64,000 nt of DNA from NCBI RefSeq assembly GCF_000002425.4, contig NC_037261.1:2847426-2911425 (forward strand). Reading direction: 5' to 3'. The notes under the pieces were generated by a model. It had not been told where the DNA came from and made no database searches. It saw nothing but the letters and a program-made list of their open reading frames with translations. Numbering within the stretch: the first letter of the stretch is position 1; each line of letters opens with the position of its first letter. The translations under genes were made by a program, and so were the position numbers. Source of the stretch: Physcomitrium patens. Taxonomy: Eukaryota; Streptophyta; Bryopsida; Funariales; Funariaceae. This document shows, in pieces, positions 24,940 through 40,303 of this stretch.

Positions 24940-27118
24940 AGTGGTCAAGATCAAAGGGGGTGGAAAAAACAGAGCCAATCACAAAGCGTCCACCCTTGAC
25001 TTGACAAGCCCACAATTGGCTACAGTAGCTCAAAGAGAGGGGGCTGGGGCAGAGGCGTTCACACTGGCGGTTGAAGCACTCGCGCTTTGGGAGCGCACTC
25101 ATAGCGGGGGCTACTCATCAGCTGACAAGTCTGCTCTGGTCGCCCACCATCGCCAACTTACTGGCCGTCAGAATCGATAATGTTAATAGAATTCTGTCCC
25201 CTGCTTCTGTAAGCGAGTGTGGGAATTCAATACTCGTGTGACGCAACTCTGGGTGTCGATTAATAGTGCACGCCAACGTTCATGTAGCTGGTATCTGGAA
25301 GCTTGGGATGGAACAGCGGCTGTAGACGACTATATTCTAGGAAGTAGGGTCAGTCGGTGGTGTATCAGATTCCAGCGTTGTGTTGGAGGCCGTCAGCTAT
25401 TCTTTAGCAGGTTGGAGCTCTGCAACAGAGTTCAAAGTGATGCCGAGTGTACCTGATTTTAGAGCGTTTTACCTGTGGAGATTTATCCCATGCAATGTAG
25501 TGTGCCTTCCGGAGGTGTCACCGATGAGTACTGGGAGCTGGGAGATGTTGGCATGAATATTATGTTCAGGCATCAGAGGTAGCATTTGGTGGGCGTTGTT
25601 TAGCACTACACTCATAGGAGGAGCGAGATTTGGGAGCTTCGGATTGATCACGAGGTAGAAAACAGGACTGCGTAATTGTTGATTGTAAAGCATGGTCCTG
25701 TGGTTTGAAAATTCGGATGGGAAACAGGCGTGGCCAATTGCGCCGTTATGACCAGGGTGCTTTGTCGACTGAGGAATTTTTGAGAGCTTCTGCTGGTGCA
25801 AGCGCGCTTGTGTGACAGCTGACTTGAGCTGGTTCAATGGCTTCCGAGGTCCGATGGAGTTCTCTAATCTTTTGCTAAAGGGGCGGAATAAATGAGCTTG
25901 GTGGCCTGTGCCTGGCGTGAAGTGGCGACGTCGTTCGATGATAGTTTTGTCGTGGACATTGAGTGTAGTCAAGCTCCAGAAGACAAAAGCTTAGAGAGTT
26001 GTGAGAGTGGAGCTGTCAATGCGAATGGGAACCACCTGCAGTTGCAACTATTGGGCTTTAATGCTCCCGCCCTCTCTCGTTGTAGCTCCTCAACACTCGC
26101 ACTAGATAGTGATCCAGCGCGCTTTTCAGCATTGCCTGCAATCTCGGAGGATTCTGGGCTGTTACAATAGAGCATGCTGAGGTCGCAAAGCAATTGCAAA
26201 TTCAATGAGACGCTTCTGCTAACTATTAAGAAACAGTGGTTATTGGATTGCTAAACTACCGGTGTATTGGCATTCATTTCCCAAGTGCGCATTCATCCTC
26301 TCCTGCAGTCTCAATTACTATCAACAAGCTTCCAATTTCAATTCCACGGTGCTAGCCTACCGACTTCATCAGCTTGCGTTCTGGGTGCTACTAACCCACC
26401 AGTTTCGTGGCCTCTTCCTTCTTCAACTATGAGAACCTTGTGGCGACGCTCTCAGGGACATAGCAATGGGCCATTGACGACGTCCACGTTCGGCAAAAGC
26501 ATCGCCAGGAGCTCACTGTGCCGAGTCAATCTTGGTCACAGCGGTATAGCGCCACATTGCAGATTATCTTAAATTGCCCAAACCTCACAGAATATCACTG
26601 TCCGAATTTCATGTTCGGGCGTGGTGTTGCGAACATTACGATTAAGGAGACATCTGTATCGATGCTTGTGCATGTCCCGTATCATGGGACTGTGATTAAA
26701 ATCGGTCTATCTCAGTGCCAACGTTGGGCTGTAGTCAAGGTGCGAGACATTTGGGTCAGAAAAAACCTGGCTCAAACCTCAACATCAAGTCTAATTGCGA
26801 TTCTCCCATTCAAGTGACCACGTGCTAATTTAGCGCTGTTATCGTTCGCCAGGCTGAAGGTGGACCTCGGACGGTCGGACGTCACTGTTGGAAGAGGTCG
26901 CGTCGCAATGTACTTCCGAAGAGCGTCCCCGACATTCAAAGAATTTAAATTTTTCAAGGCAAAACGCATTTATGTGAATGGAGCCCCAGGAGCCTTCTGA
27001 ACGCTGTTGACATTAGCTCAAGAGGCCATCATTCGAAGCTTGTGCCAGGACTTGGTGTTAGTTGCAATGTCAGAGCCTAGCTCGGCCAACTACTAATAAG
27101 CTTACGAGTCTTTCTTCC
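24940..27118 (+). other. Probable promoter and long leader of the TRM gene
   Basis: GC rises abruptly at about 24990 and stays gene-like to the TRM start. Open frames here (25217-25456, 25892-26170, 26267-26572 plus; 25469-25972 minus) are short and unrelated to any family I know. The plus-strand ones would be upstream ORFs in a long 5' UTR. Leader introns are likely but not placed. A separate small gene cannot be excluded. Confidence 0.4.
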
Positions 27119-30100
27119 ATGGCTAGTATGTTTCAAGCCTTCGACTTGAAAGAGGCTCTCTCCGGAGACACACATCATCGGGGATTTATAGATGGAGGTA
27201 GAACTCTTTTATCCAGACGCCTGCCTGGTTATTTGAATTGAGAAGGCGCAGGAATATGAGAATTTCTAGCTTTTCTTAGCTGTTGAGCGTGCTCACTGTG
27301 TCGCTAGAAATTGCACAGTAGAAATTTTTGACTTGTATGGTTGTCTGAATCGGGGCTAGCAAAACATGTCCGAAAGTTCAATGCAGATGTGATTCTGAGA
27401 CGATGCAACCCACAAGAACTTCTTTGTTAGGTGATAATTTTTATTTTATTTATTTATTCATTTATTTTGCTGTTTCTCTCGTACAGGTTTGGAGGCGCCA
27501 AGGAACAGTTTAGACGTACCGGGTGAAGCCGCTGGCATTGAGAGGAGAAACTCCTCCAGGCCCGAGGACATTCCTGTGAGTGTTAATGTACTGCTTGATT
27601 GCAGCTGTTAGTTTCTGGAAGTTATTAACTGTTACCCAGTTTCGTCAAAGATTACAACATTAAGGTGCGCAACGTTTCATTGCAGTTTGGCTACGAATGC
27701 TACAACCTCGGCCTTGTTGCGAGTGGTGCGAAATGGCAGTGTAGCAGCGCATCACGCACCTTGGGACATGAAAGATCTAAGCAGTCAGCAGCGGAGACTA
27801 AGAGACGTGTTCCCAACATTGTGGCCAGGCTGATGGGCTTGGATGCCATGCCGGATGAGCTTCTAACCGTGCGCCCTCGGATATCTTTGCAAGAAATGCC
27901 CACTTATGGATGTGCCAAGCAAGCTGAAGGAAGCCCAGTTTTGTTCAGGCAGCATTCGCATGGTGCAGTACCGTCATCCTGGCAGCGTCCTCCTCTGCCT
28001 CGGAATTCGCAGCGTACTCCTGCGAGTGAGGGCAAAGAAGAGAGATTGCTCGCTCCGGTGCTTACATTCCGAGACCACCCGCAAGAAGAGCAGCTGCAGA
28101 AGTTTAAGATCGAATTCGAGGCGAAGCAAAAAGAGCGCGCCCGAAACTCCCAGCTGGAGGACATGAATCACCAACTAGAAGAGAAGAAAAACAAAGTGCG
28201 GGCTACACTGGATAAAGCTAGAATAGCATTGTCACAAGGGATCGTTGCTGAACCGAAGCAGCGTCTCAATGGTCAGGGAAAATTTGAGGAATCTAAGGAG
28301 TTCCTTGATGCAATGGAATTTTTGCAATGCAATAAGGACTTCATTTTTCAGTTCCTTCAGCAAAAACCTCACATCGTGTTCAGCAACGAAGTCTCAAATG
28401 CCACAACACCAGTCATTCAACCTAAGAAGGGGAAAAGTAGCTCACCATCTACTCCCAAAGACTCTGTGGAGCGGAAGCGGGAGGGGTTCAGTCCTCGCGC
28501 TATCACTCGTCTCTTCATGCCATCCGATTCTAGGAGACGAAACGAGAATAAGAGGCACGAGCCAGCTACTATCCCATCTGGCGCGGGACCCCAGCCAGCA
28601 GTTGAGAACTGCAACAGTTCTCGAAGTGAGAACACAGTATCAAGAGAAACCTCGGAGAATGTGATCCGTAGGTCGTCAAGCTCAACGAATTCGAGGCACG
28701 TGTCTCCATCCGTTTCCCCGAAGGTGCCGAAAGACGAGGTCAAAAGCAGCAACAAGAATGTTGCTCGAGATGTCATCGGAGAGATCAAAGAAAGGCTGCG
28801 GCAAAGAGGCCGACAGGATAGCGCAGCGGGAGAGGATGTTGGAGTTGCCAAGAGTATCAGCAAGGAACATTTGCGAAGTTCAGGGCGAGACTCCTCAGAC
28901 ATCGCGCGAGAGATTGCCAAAAAGGCTCGTGAAGGGTTAGGCTCCTGGAAGTCGACGAACAACATCTCGTTGACAAAGACTCTCTCCACCGGCAAGCGCA
29001 TTTCATTTCAGACACCGGTTATGGAGGATATGGCATGCACGAGTGATGGTGAAGGCATGACGACACCTTCAGTGAAGGTTGTCAGAGAAAATGTGATCAG
29101 GTCATGCATTAGTCTGCCGAGCTCCCCTCACCTCTTCGCTCCTCGTTCAAACGAAGTAGCAACCAGAGCAAAGGCAACGCAAAAGCGGACAGCTGAGAAA
29201 CCCCTAAACCCTGAACCCAGGGGTCCAATTGAAAATTCGGTCACATTAAATGCAGCGGAAAAGGCCACTGCTAAGAAGACGACGTTTGCATCAAAATCCC
29301 CCCGACCTGGATCTCCACGCTCCAGCGCCGAGGTGGCGAAGAGTCCCATGCGGAGGTCGGCTTCTGTAAGTGAAAGTAGCACCCAGAGAAATGCCTTGAA
29401 GCCTGCAGTTAACAGCGGCAGCTTGAAGCATGTCGATGGCGCCAGCGAGCCTGGGTCGAGTCTTACTCGATGTCGATCGGTGCCAAACGTGGCCTTGTTG
29501 CGAGAGCGGGGGCAATGTGCCACTAAGGCAGCTCGTATGCTCTCAAAGCCCAGGCCGGAGGTAGTGTCCAATCCTGCAAAGGACCGTCAATGCGATGAAA
29601 AGAAGAAGGGCCTCTTCTCAATTGGCAGGAAGAAAGGGGGGGATAGCTCGGAATCCATGCATTCAACGCCAGGTCCTGTACTAGCGCGCGTTGCTGCTCT
29701 TGCTGAATCCTGCGTCTCACATAGTAATACCTTAAGCGATGCAGACAACGCGGCGACAAGCAAGGTTCATGCCCGGTCTAGCAGAAATGGGTCGAAGAAG
29801 GGAAAGGAAAACCCGAGGGAGATGATCCTACCTTCAAAGCCATTGATACACGGTGAATTTTTTAAACGATTCCACGAATCTTCGCCACCCGACGAGAGCG
29901 TCATTCCTGAAAGCGACGCGGAGTCCGAACCCGGCTCCTGCGAGGATGAGTTCTTAGAAGTGCTCTCTCAGCTGACCCCGCCTTCCAGACCCAAGTCGAC
30001 CGCCGCTAGCCCTACCACAGCACGCCAACGGCTTCGAAGCAATGTGTGTCCGCCCTCACCACAGACACGAAAGGTATGCTTGACTTCCAGATCTCAAAAA

Positions 30101-31262
30101 TTGTTTGTGCAGAGAAATTGTGAAATGATGGCTGTTTTCTGTGGGATTTTCTTTGGAATTGGTTGCGAGTTAGGGACTGAAGCTTCAAATTTTGGTGTGC
30201 CATGCAGGTTCAGAATGCAAATAAAAGACTGGAGCCTTCAGGAGCACGGACCACGGTGCCAGACATTCTACATAATGTGAATGAGGCTGGCCAGGATTCG
30301 AGCAGCGACAAGAATGAACAGCCAAGTCCTGTCTCTGTTTTAGATCCAACTTTCGAGTCGGAGGATTCCCCCAGTCCTCTTGAGTTCAAAGAAATCGCAG
30401 ATGACTTTCAAGGTCAGCTACCTTCTTTCAATCCTCATAATTCTCTTTCTTGCGTAGATCTGTCGGTTGCGTGCACAATGTGCTTCATTTCTTCTTCTAA
30501 TCTTCTTGTGGTCTAACAGAACTCCAAATACGATTGAGGCTTTTGAAAGCTGATAAAATCGATTCAAGAGTGAGAGACGACCTAGAGAGTGTCGCAGAGA
30601 TTGCCCCGGCGTGCGTCCCTCTACACACACGAAGAGGTGGCACCCGAGACTCCATTAGTGATTCAAGTCGAATCTCAACGAATTTGCGGCAGGAGAGCCT
30701 GCACTGCGGGTTCAAGGCGTTACCATGTCCTGCGGGTTCTGAGGTAGATTTCGCATTTGTGAGGGACGTTCTTGTGACCTCGGGATTCCACACTCACGGC
30801 GGGCGGAGCATTAGCCGGTGGCATTCCTCCACGCAACCGATCAGTCTTCATCTCTTCAACAGCTTAGAAGCCTCGTATTGTCATGACAAGCGGGGAGGTT
30901 CAAGACGGCGAATTCTTTTTGACGCAGTGAACGAGATAATAGTTGCAAGACTAGAGCCTCAATGCTACCATCAGCTTGGGTTGCAAGTGACTGAATCTCG
31001 TAATGTCTCACTATCATCCTTAATGATGTCGAATGCAAGGAAGGTCGTGGAAGATATCTGGATCGAGATTCAAAAGCGGCAGTTCCCTGGTCGCTGCCAC
31101 GACTCGCACAATGACTACCTCGAAAGTCTTGTAGCGCAGGACCTGAAATCCTCTAGCTCGTGGTTGGCGCTCTACCACGACGTTGATCGCATTTGCCTCA
31201 AACTGGAGAAAGCCATCTACGATGACCTGATCGAAGAGCTCTCCGGAGGATTGATTGTGTAA
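27119..31262 (+). CDS. LONGIFOLIA/TRM-family protein (VARLMGL motif, DUF4378)
   Basis: Five exons: 27119-27197, 27487-27575, 27686-30073, 30208-30412, 30520-31262. They total 3504 nt in frame and give 1167 residues, in the usual range for the family. Exon 1 begins CCATGGCT and encodes MASMFQAFDLKEALSG. Exon 2 carries LEAPRNSLDV. Exon 3 carries RRVPNIVARLMGLDAMP at about residues 97-113 (TRM motif 3, DUF3741-like), then a long basic, Ser-rich, probably disordered middle. Exon 4 carries PSPVSVLDPTFESEDSPSP at about 891 (motif 4). Exon 5 carries DUF4378, from FVRDVLVTSGF and RWHSS to WLALYHDVDRICLKLEKAIY, and ends DDLIEELSGG, the motif-2 type TON1-binding tail. TRM proteins recruit TON1 and PP2A to microtubules and control cell elongation and division-plane placement. 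The frame continuing past 30073 to 30280 is intron read-through. Confidence 0.9.
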
Positions 31263-32613
31263 ACTAGAAATGTAGATAGTCAGAATTGGTTGTGGACTTG
31301 GAACTTGGAACCTCTCTTAGGCCCATTGATTTGGTTGCGAGCTTACAGAATCGATTTAGATGTACAGCAATGCTGTGAAGAGTCTGCCATTAGTGCAACA
31401 CAGATCTTGCTTCTCGCAGCTTGTACAGATTTGTAAATTTTGAATTGACAGCACACTCGATGTTGAATGAATTTCTGAAGAGGTCCAGATTCCAGATTCC
31501 AGATCCAACTTAATTTGCAACCACGATGGAATTTTGAGTGTCAGTTTGTTAGTCAAATTATCTTTTTCAACAGTGAATTCCAATTTGTAACATAGACGGT
31601 TGTAGGCAACTAACTCCTTGGTTAAATGGTCGAGTACTACGTAGTCGGCGAGGAAAGGGGTGGAACGATTCGAGAGCAAGTGATTCACGGGAGATGTCTC
31701 TGACAGGCGCAGGACCTCGGCATGAAAGGGACGCAGGACTTAGATTGAGGGAAGAAATGAAACGGATGCCGACTCTCATGATCTGCCGAGAGGATTCAAA
31801 AAACCTACTCTCTTTCGCGGATAGTAAACGCACACAATGGAATCGCTGTCAGAGTGTCGCTTCTGGTCTACTCGAGGATATCGAGCTTAATTTAGCACCT
31901 GCACAGTCGCATTTGCATCATTGTTTTTGCTCTCATCAAGTACTGCTCATGCTTGCTGGATTACATTGTTGTCTGTAGTAAAACAGATTCTGACCAGTGA
32001 CAGTCTTCCTACACTAATGTTTGCAATTGAGAGAACTTGAGTTCACTAGCCGAATTCAGATTCCAGATTATCAACACGTACCTGCTTGCGGATCGGTGAA
32101 ATGTTAACGTTACATCATCAATGTGTCGACAGAATTAGAAAAGTAAGATTCCGGCACTGCGAGGCCTCTTCGCGAAGATGCTTTGGTATTTTCAGTCTAT
32201 CCTCGAGGAATGCGTTACACCATTTCGCAGAAGTTGGCAAAAATCCTTTTGCTGTTCGGCTAGCAACTTCTCCGCATTCAAAGGAACCACAGTTGTGCAC
32301 CTCTATAAAAACACAAGGATGTGTTTTAAATCCAGTCATGTAGGTGCTGTTCATAACCGCTGTTGTTTGACCGATAAGCTGGAAGTTTGCACATGAAGTT
32401 CGAAATGTGCTCGCTTCTAAAAATGGTTACGAAATTAAGTCAAACTGGACAAGACATCACTACGGCTATTGCAAAAACGGGGTTAGGTTTTCAATTAACA
32501 ATCATAACATTCCCCTGTTCTTCCCGCCTTCGGAGGACAGATCCTTCCACTGAATCACCCTTGGTCGCGCTTGCACGATTTCAGAAGGTCCAAACTAGTT
32601 GAAAGAAAAGTAG
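31263..32613. other. TRM 3' flank and intergenic DNA
   Basis: Probable 3' UTR to about 31500, then moderate-GC DNA with only short unrelated frames on both strands (up to 110 codons). I see no gene. Confidence 0.5.
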
Positions 32614-32693
32614 TGACGGCTGTGGGATTTGAACCCACGCCCTTCCGGACTGGAGCCTAAATCCAGCGCCTTAGACCGCTCGGCCAAACCGTC
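32614..32693 (-). tRNA. tRNA-Leu (anticodon UAG)
   Basis: On the minus strand the sequence starts GACGGTTTGGCCGAG and ends CCCACAGCCGTCA. The acceptor stem GACGGTT closes with AGCCGTC plus discriminator A. The anticodon arm is CTGGA-TTTAGGC-TCCAG, so the anticodon is TAG. The T arm contains GGTTCAAATCC, which is the B box. A class II variable arm, GTCCGGAAGGGC, marks leucine. Length is 80 nt with no intron. CTTTTC (32605-32610 on the minus strand), just downstream, supplies the T4 polymerase III terminator. It is a nuclear cytosolic type. Confidence 0.97.
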
Positions 32694-33592
32694 GCTGAAA
32701 GAAACCCAGATGAATACTTGGGTTACAGTTATTGATGGATCATTATTGAAAATAGTAAATAGTATTGAGATGTAGTAATTTTTCTTATTTCAAAAAGGAA
32801 TATGTACTGATTACGTGTTTGAATGTGCATTATGCAATACTAATAAGGGTTGTACTTGGTTTGTTAATAAGTATCATTTGTGCTACATTGTTAGAAAGAT
32901 ACTTGAAAATGTCAACAGAAGTTATTGCGTATTTTACAATATTTTATTTTTTTGGCAGATTTCATTTTGGTTTTAGATCATTGATGCAACGTGAATTTGA
33001 TAGGAAGGATACGCCTTTTCAGAGAAAGCGAAATGAGCGATGATTTGAGGAGTATCATAATGAGAATGAACGATCCTAATCAGCAGCAAGGGGGTATGTT
33101 TACATTTGAAACTGAAAGATGAGACGTACACGTCTGAGACTTTCACCTCAAGGAGCAACTCAAATGCAAGGTCTACTCAAGGTACTCAAATGACCGAGAC
33201 TTATCCCATTATAGTAGTCATTTTGCGGCAGATTAAGGAAAAAAGCTGCAATTTCCTGAAGTCTAACTAGTTTCAACTGACGAGTCTCTCCCTAGAGTTG
33301 AAGACCCAAACCTTCCAGTAAAAGGGTTAGAAGCAATATGAAACCGCTTCACTCTCAATCCTACACTCACTGCTGCTGCTAGAAGATCAGATTAAGTTTT
33401 GACATAATCCAAAATTACACCTGTTACAAAACTGAACTGAACCCACCTTTTCTCTCCCGTAAAAGAGTAAGATCTAAGGTTTTACCTCTAATTATTTGTC
33501 CCTGTCAAAAGTGAATTCACATGGAATGTGAGGAGAAAAGAAAAAAAAGAAAAAAGAAAAGAAAATAATGCACAGCAGAGGATTTGCCCACT
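32694..33592. other. Spacer between tRNA-Leu and the phosphoglucomutase 3' end
   Basis: The first half (to about 33000) is AT-rich. The part from about 33300 probably includes the 3' UTR of the minus-strand phosphoglucomutase gene, with a purine tract at about 33535-33565. No supported gene. Confidence 0.5.
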
Positions 33593-36959
<3,367 letters not shown>

Positions 36960-36960
<1 letters not shown>

Positions 36961-38237
36961 TGCACCTGAACAAACTTAAGCCCCATGATGTCGTGCCACG
37001 GCACTTTAGGGCATAACGTATCAAGGCCTTGCGTCGTTGGTTGAAGTCACATTACACTGTTAACATGGGTTCTCTGGGTTCCTTTGCAACTTCACAAAAT
37101 TCCAGAAGATAATGAGAGCAGCAATAAGTATGGGCGATTAAAGGTTACAATTAAAAGATGCTTTACGTCAACTATCTTAGAAAATGAGTAATACTTGTTT
37201 AGTATGAAGTTTTTTGTGACAATTCTAAATTAAGATTTGACATTTTTAAGCTTTATATATATATGGTTTAGCAGATCTGACTATTATTGAAGCTCTTCTA
37301 AATGATATTGAAAAAAATAACATTGGCTACTTGCTTTAAGAAAAACACCATTTAGTCATTCATTTTTTTTCTAAAAAAAAAAACCAATTAAATAGAATAT
37401 GTGATATGATTTTGCAAAAAAAATAATATGTATAAATATAATTATATTTATCCTATGCCAACATTGATTGATTGATTGATTGATTATTATTTTCTAGTAC
37501 CTAATTCTAAAATATACCAACCAGTTCAAGCGTGATTACAGTACTTTTTTTTTTTTTTTTTTTTTTTTTTTCCTATTATTAACTGTAAATAGCTTTTACC
37601 CAAGATTTCATATGCATATTTTGAAGAAATATTACAGATGTAATACAAGTTCAAAAATGATATTTTAAAAGTGAATTTAACTGTTTGGCAATTAGTTTAA
37701 ACCAAATATGTCTTCTTCCATAAATATTATTTTTACTTCAAAAGTACAATTTAGAACTAGTTATCAATAAAAACACATCTCTATCAATTATACACTTCTA
37801 AATCTCAACAATTTCTTTGAAATTATCTAACATATCATTTTACAACTTTATCAATATTTTTATTCAAAAAGATTTTGTAAGATTATCTTGAATCAAAATT
37901 TGTGGAATTTAGTCATTTATTAAGAAAATAATTAAAAATAAATAAAATTTATAGTTTATTTCTAAAACTATTATTAAAATTTAATAAAGATATTTTAACA
38001 TTCCCAAATGATTTTTAAGTCTTTTTTTGTTTTTTTTTTGTTATAGTTTTATTTAATAAGTTGTTTCTGTTGTTTCTTTTTATACAAATTCAGAAAAAAT
38101 TTGTACATATATACACACATACATACATATATACATATTATAAGAAAGAATTTTAACAAAAGATCTATGTCTTCAACATTTAAAAAAATAATAATAATAT
38201 TTTTAAAAAATTCTAAATCTTTACACAATAACTAAAA
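36960..38237. other. AT-rich intergenic desert
   Basis: AT-rich, with (GATT)n at about 37464-37484 and a T-run at about 37541-37571. No gene is seen. Confidence 0.6.
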
Positions 38238-38989
38238 GGTTTAAGCTACAAGCATACCTCAAGTTGCTATATACGCACCCATTGTGTCTATAAACAAATC
38301 CAAGCCTTCAAGTTAGCTCATCCATATTCTTTTTTTCTTGTCTCAATGTGGTCCTAGTCCCCTTCTTCTCTTCCTTTGCTTGATATACATCTCAACCTCC
38401 CTTCTTTTCTTTATTGCCCTAACATGGATCCCATAGTTTCTCTTTCTTTCGATGGTGGAGGTCCCAATTCCCATCTCTCTTTTTCTTCTTCTAACATGGA
38501 TCCCACCTCCTTCCATCTCTTCCTTGCCTTAGTGAGGACTAAAACTCGTACATTAGAAGATGAAAGGTGAACTTGTACATTTTAATGATTCTCGCCCTTT
38601 ATATCACTGGTTGAGTGTAAGTCCCCAAGTTCAATTTTTGGCATTTCTCTTAATCTACATTCCACATTGGTGTGGATGACATAATCATAGTGCACAATAT
38701 TTGGCTACATGCATGGAACTTTGGTGTAATGTTTGGCGCAAAGGGAAGAGAAAGAATGATAAATTAATAATTTTAATTCAAATCTCTAACATTGATCACC
38801 ACAATTAAATAGATGAGCAACTAAATTAGTGATGAATTTTTAAAAGAGGCAAAGTGTAAGAGCTAAGATCCAATCAAGTAAATATGTGCAATCCAACAAC
38901 TATTGTCTATAGTTATACTATAGATGGCATGGACTTGAATTGGGATCCACATTTAGGCAAGAAAAAGAGGGAAGGAGGTTGGAACTAGT

Positions 38990-39210
38990 ACTAGGAAAAT
39001 AGAGCAAGGCAATGAGACTCACGCCAAGGCAATGATACCCATGCTAGAGAAATAGAATAAGGCAGTGAGACTCACGCCAAGGCAAGGAGATCCATACTAG
39101 AGAAATAGAGCAAGGCAGTGAGACTCATGCCAAGGCAATGAGATCCATGCTAGGGAAATAGAGCAAGGCAATGACACTCATGCCAAGGCATTCAGACCCA
39201 TATTAGTATC
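38990..39210. repeat. 53-bp tandem array, left (about 4 units)
   Basis: The phrase AATGAGACTC/AGTGAGACTC recurs at 39012, 39065, 39118 and 39171, exactly 53 bases apart. Each unit is itself a near duplication: AAGGCARTGAGACTCACGCC followed by AAGGCAATGAGATCCATGCT. Confidence 0.9.
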
Positions 39211-39759
39211 AAGGACAAGAACATGATAAAGACAAATAAACAAGTGAGACTTCTTTCAAAGAAAGATGTCAAAATAGAAATAACTTGATATATATATTAA
39301 AAAAAAAACTAGAATGGCTATTGCCACAAGCCAAGAAAACTAGAGACCCTTGAAACTAGACTGGAAGCAAGAAAGGAGTTGATAAGAGTGAAGAAGGCTT
39401 CACTCTTGTCTCTATATATACTATCTTACTAAAGGCTACATGGCGACGTTCTATAGGACCTCCAATATGTGTTGACTTTGTAGGACACATGCCTTGACTT
39501 ACAAGGCAAGTTTTTCTATGTGTAGGCCACATAGTTAGCTTGGTCTTCAAGCTAACAACATGTGTGGCACATGGCCAACTTGTTGACCACGTTTCTAATC
39601 CCAAAAAGTCAATTAAAGACACCTGTAAGGTCAAAGCAATGTTTATGAAGCTTCTAAGAAGCTACCATATCAAATATTATAGAATTAACTTACTTTTACG
39701 TATTTTTACTTACTTCTACTTATTTATACATATAATTACTAGCTTACATGTGTATGTCC

Positions 39760-40130
39760 ATAACAGCTAGGCAAATAGAGCAAGGCAATGACACTCACGC
39801 TAAGGCAATGAGACTCATGCTAAGAAAATAGAGTAAGGCAGTGACACTCACGCCAAGGCAATGAGATCCATGCTAGGGAAATTGAACAAGGCAGTGACAC
39901 TCACACCAAGGCAATGAGATCCATGCTAGGGAAATAGAGCAAGGCAGTGATACTCATGCCAAGGCAATTAGACCCATACTAGGAAAATAGAGGAAGGCAG
40001 TGACACTCACGCCAATGCAATGAGATCCATGCTAGGAAAATAGATCAAGGCAGTGACACTCACGCCAATGCAATGAGACCCATACTAGGGAAATAGAGCA
40101 AGGCAATGACACTCACGTCAAGGCAATGAA
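39760..40130. repeat. 53-bp tandem array, right (about 7 units)
   Basis: The phrase RTGACACTCA recurs at 39788, 39841, 39894, 39947, 40000, 40053 and 40106, always 53 bases apart. The unit is the same as in the left array and in the same orientation. Confidence 0.92.
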
Positions 40131-40303
40131 AAGAAGAAAGGAGGCCATGACCCACACTGAGGCAAGGAAGAGAAGAAGGGAGTTAGGACCTATACCATAA
40201 CAAGGAAAAATAGATCTGGATGAGCCAATTAAAAGCCTTCGATTTATGTACAGACATAATGGATGTGCATATAACAACTTAGAGCATGCTTGTAGCCTGA
40301 GCC

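Larger units (their letters stand above)
18150..24940. other. Intermediate-composition intergenic region rich in simple repeats
   Basis: This stretch has moderate GC and no supportable protein gene. The longer frames, 18776-19327 (+) and 18922-19350 (-), overlap each other and are built on (ATT)n, CCTCTTTTTTTT and GT-rich repeats. The region contains (ATT)n at about 18901-18927, G-runs at about 18980 and 24529, (CT)n at about 22698-22720, a MITE, and small inverted repeats listed separately. It may hold noncoding transcripts or distal regulatory DNA of the TRM gene. Confidence 0.4.
38238..40303. mobile_element. Mutator-like non-autonomous TIR element (2066 bp) with tandem arrays
   Basis: The left end starts GGTTTAAGCTACAAGCATAC and the right end, reverse-complemented, starts GGCTCAGGCTACAAGCATGC. 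Both continue through TTGCTATATACGCACCCATT-like sequence and AAGCCTT blocks, matching the ends of the element at 14934-15378. The flanking 9-mers, TAACTAAAA and AAAATAAAA, agree at 7 of 9 positions, consistent with a worn 9-bp duplication. The subterminal zones share CTTCCTTGCCTTAGTG and CATGGATCCCA motifs. Two 53-bp tandem arrays lie inside, with about 560 bp of unrelated sequence between them (39210-39760). No transposase frame is present. Confidence 0.8.

Noticed and set aside
28417..29571. Minus-strand frames of 194 and 147 codons opposite the TRM exon 3
   Set aside because: Ser/Arg/Leu-rich antisense translations of a Ser/Arg-rich disordered exon, with no family match.
39001..40130. CRISPR-like regular repeats
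   Set aside because: The 53-bp period is a head-to-tail tandem array with no unique spacers, inside a plant transposon-like element.
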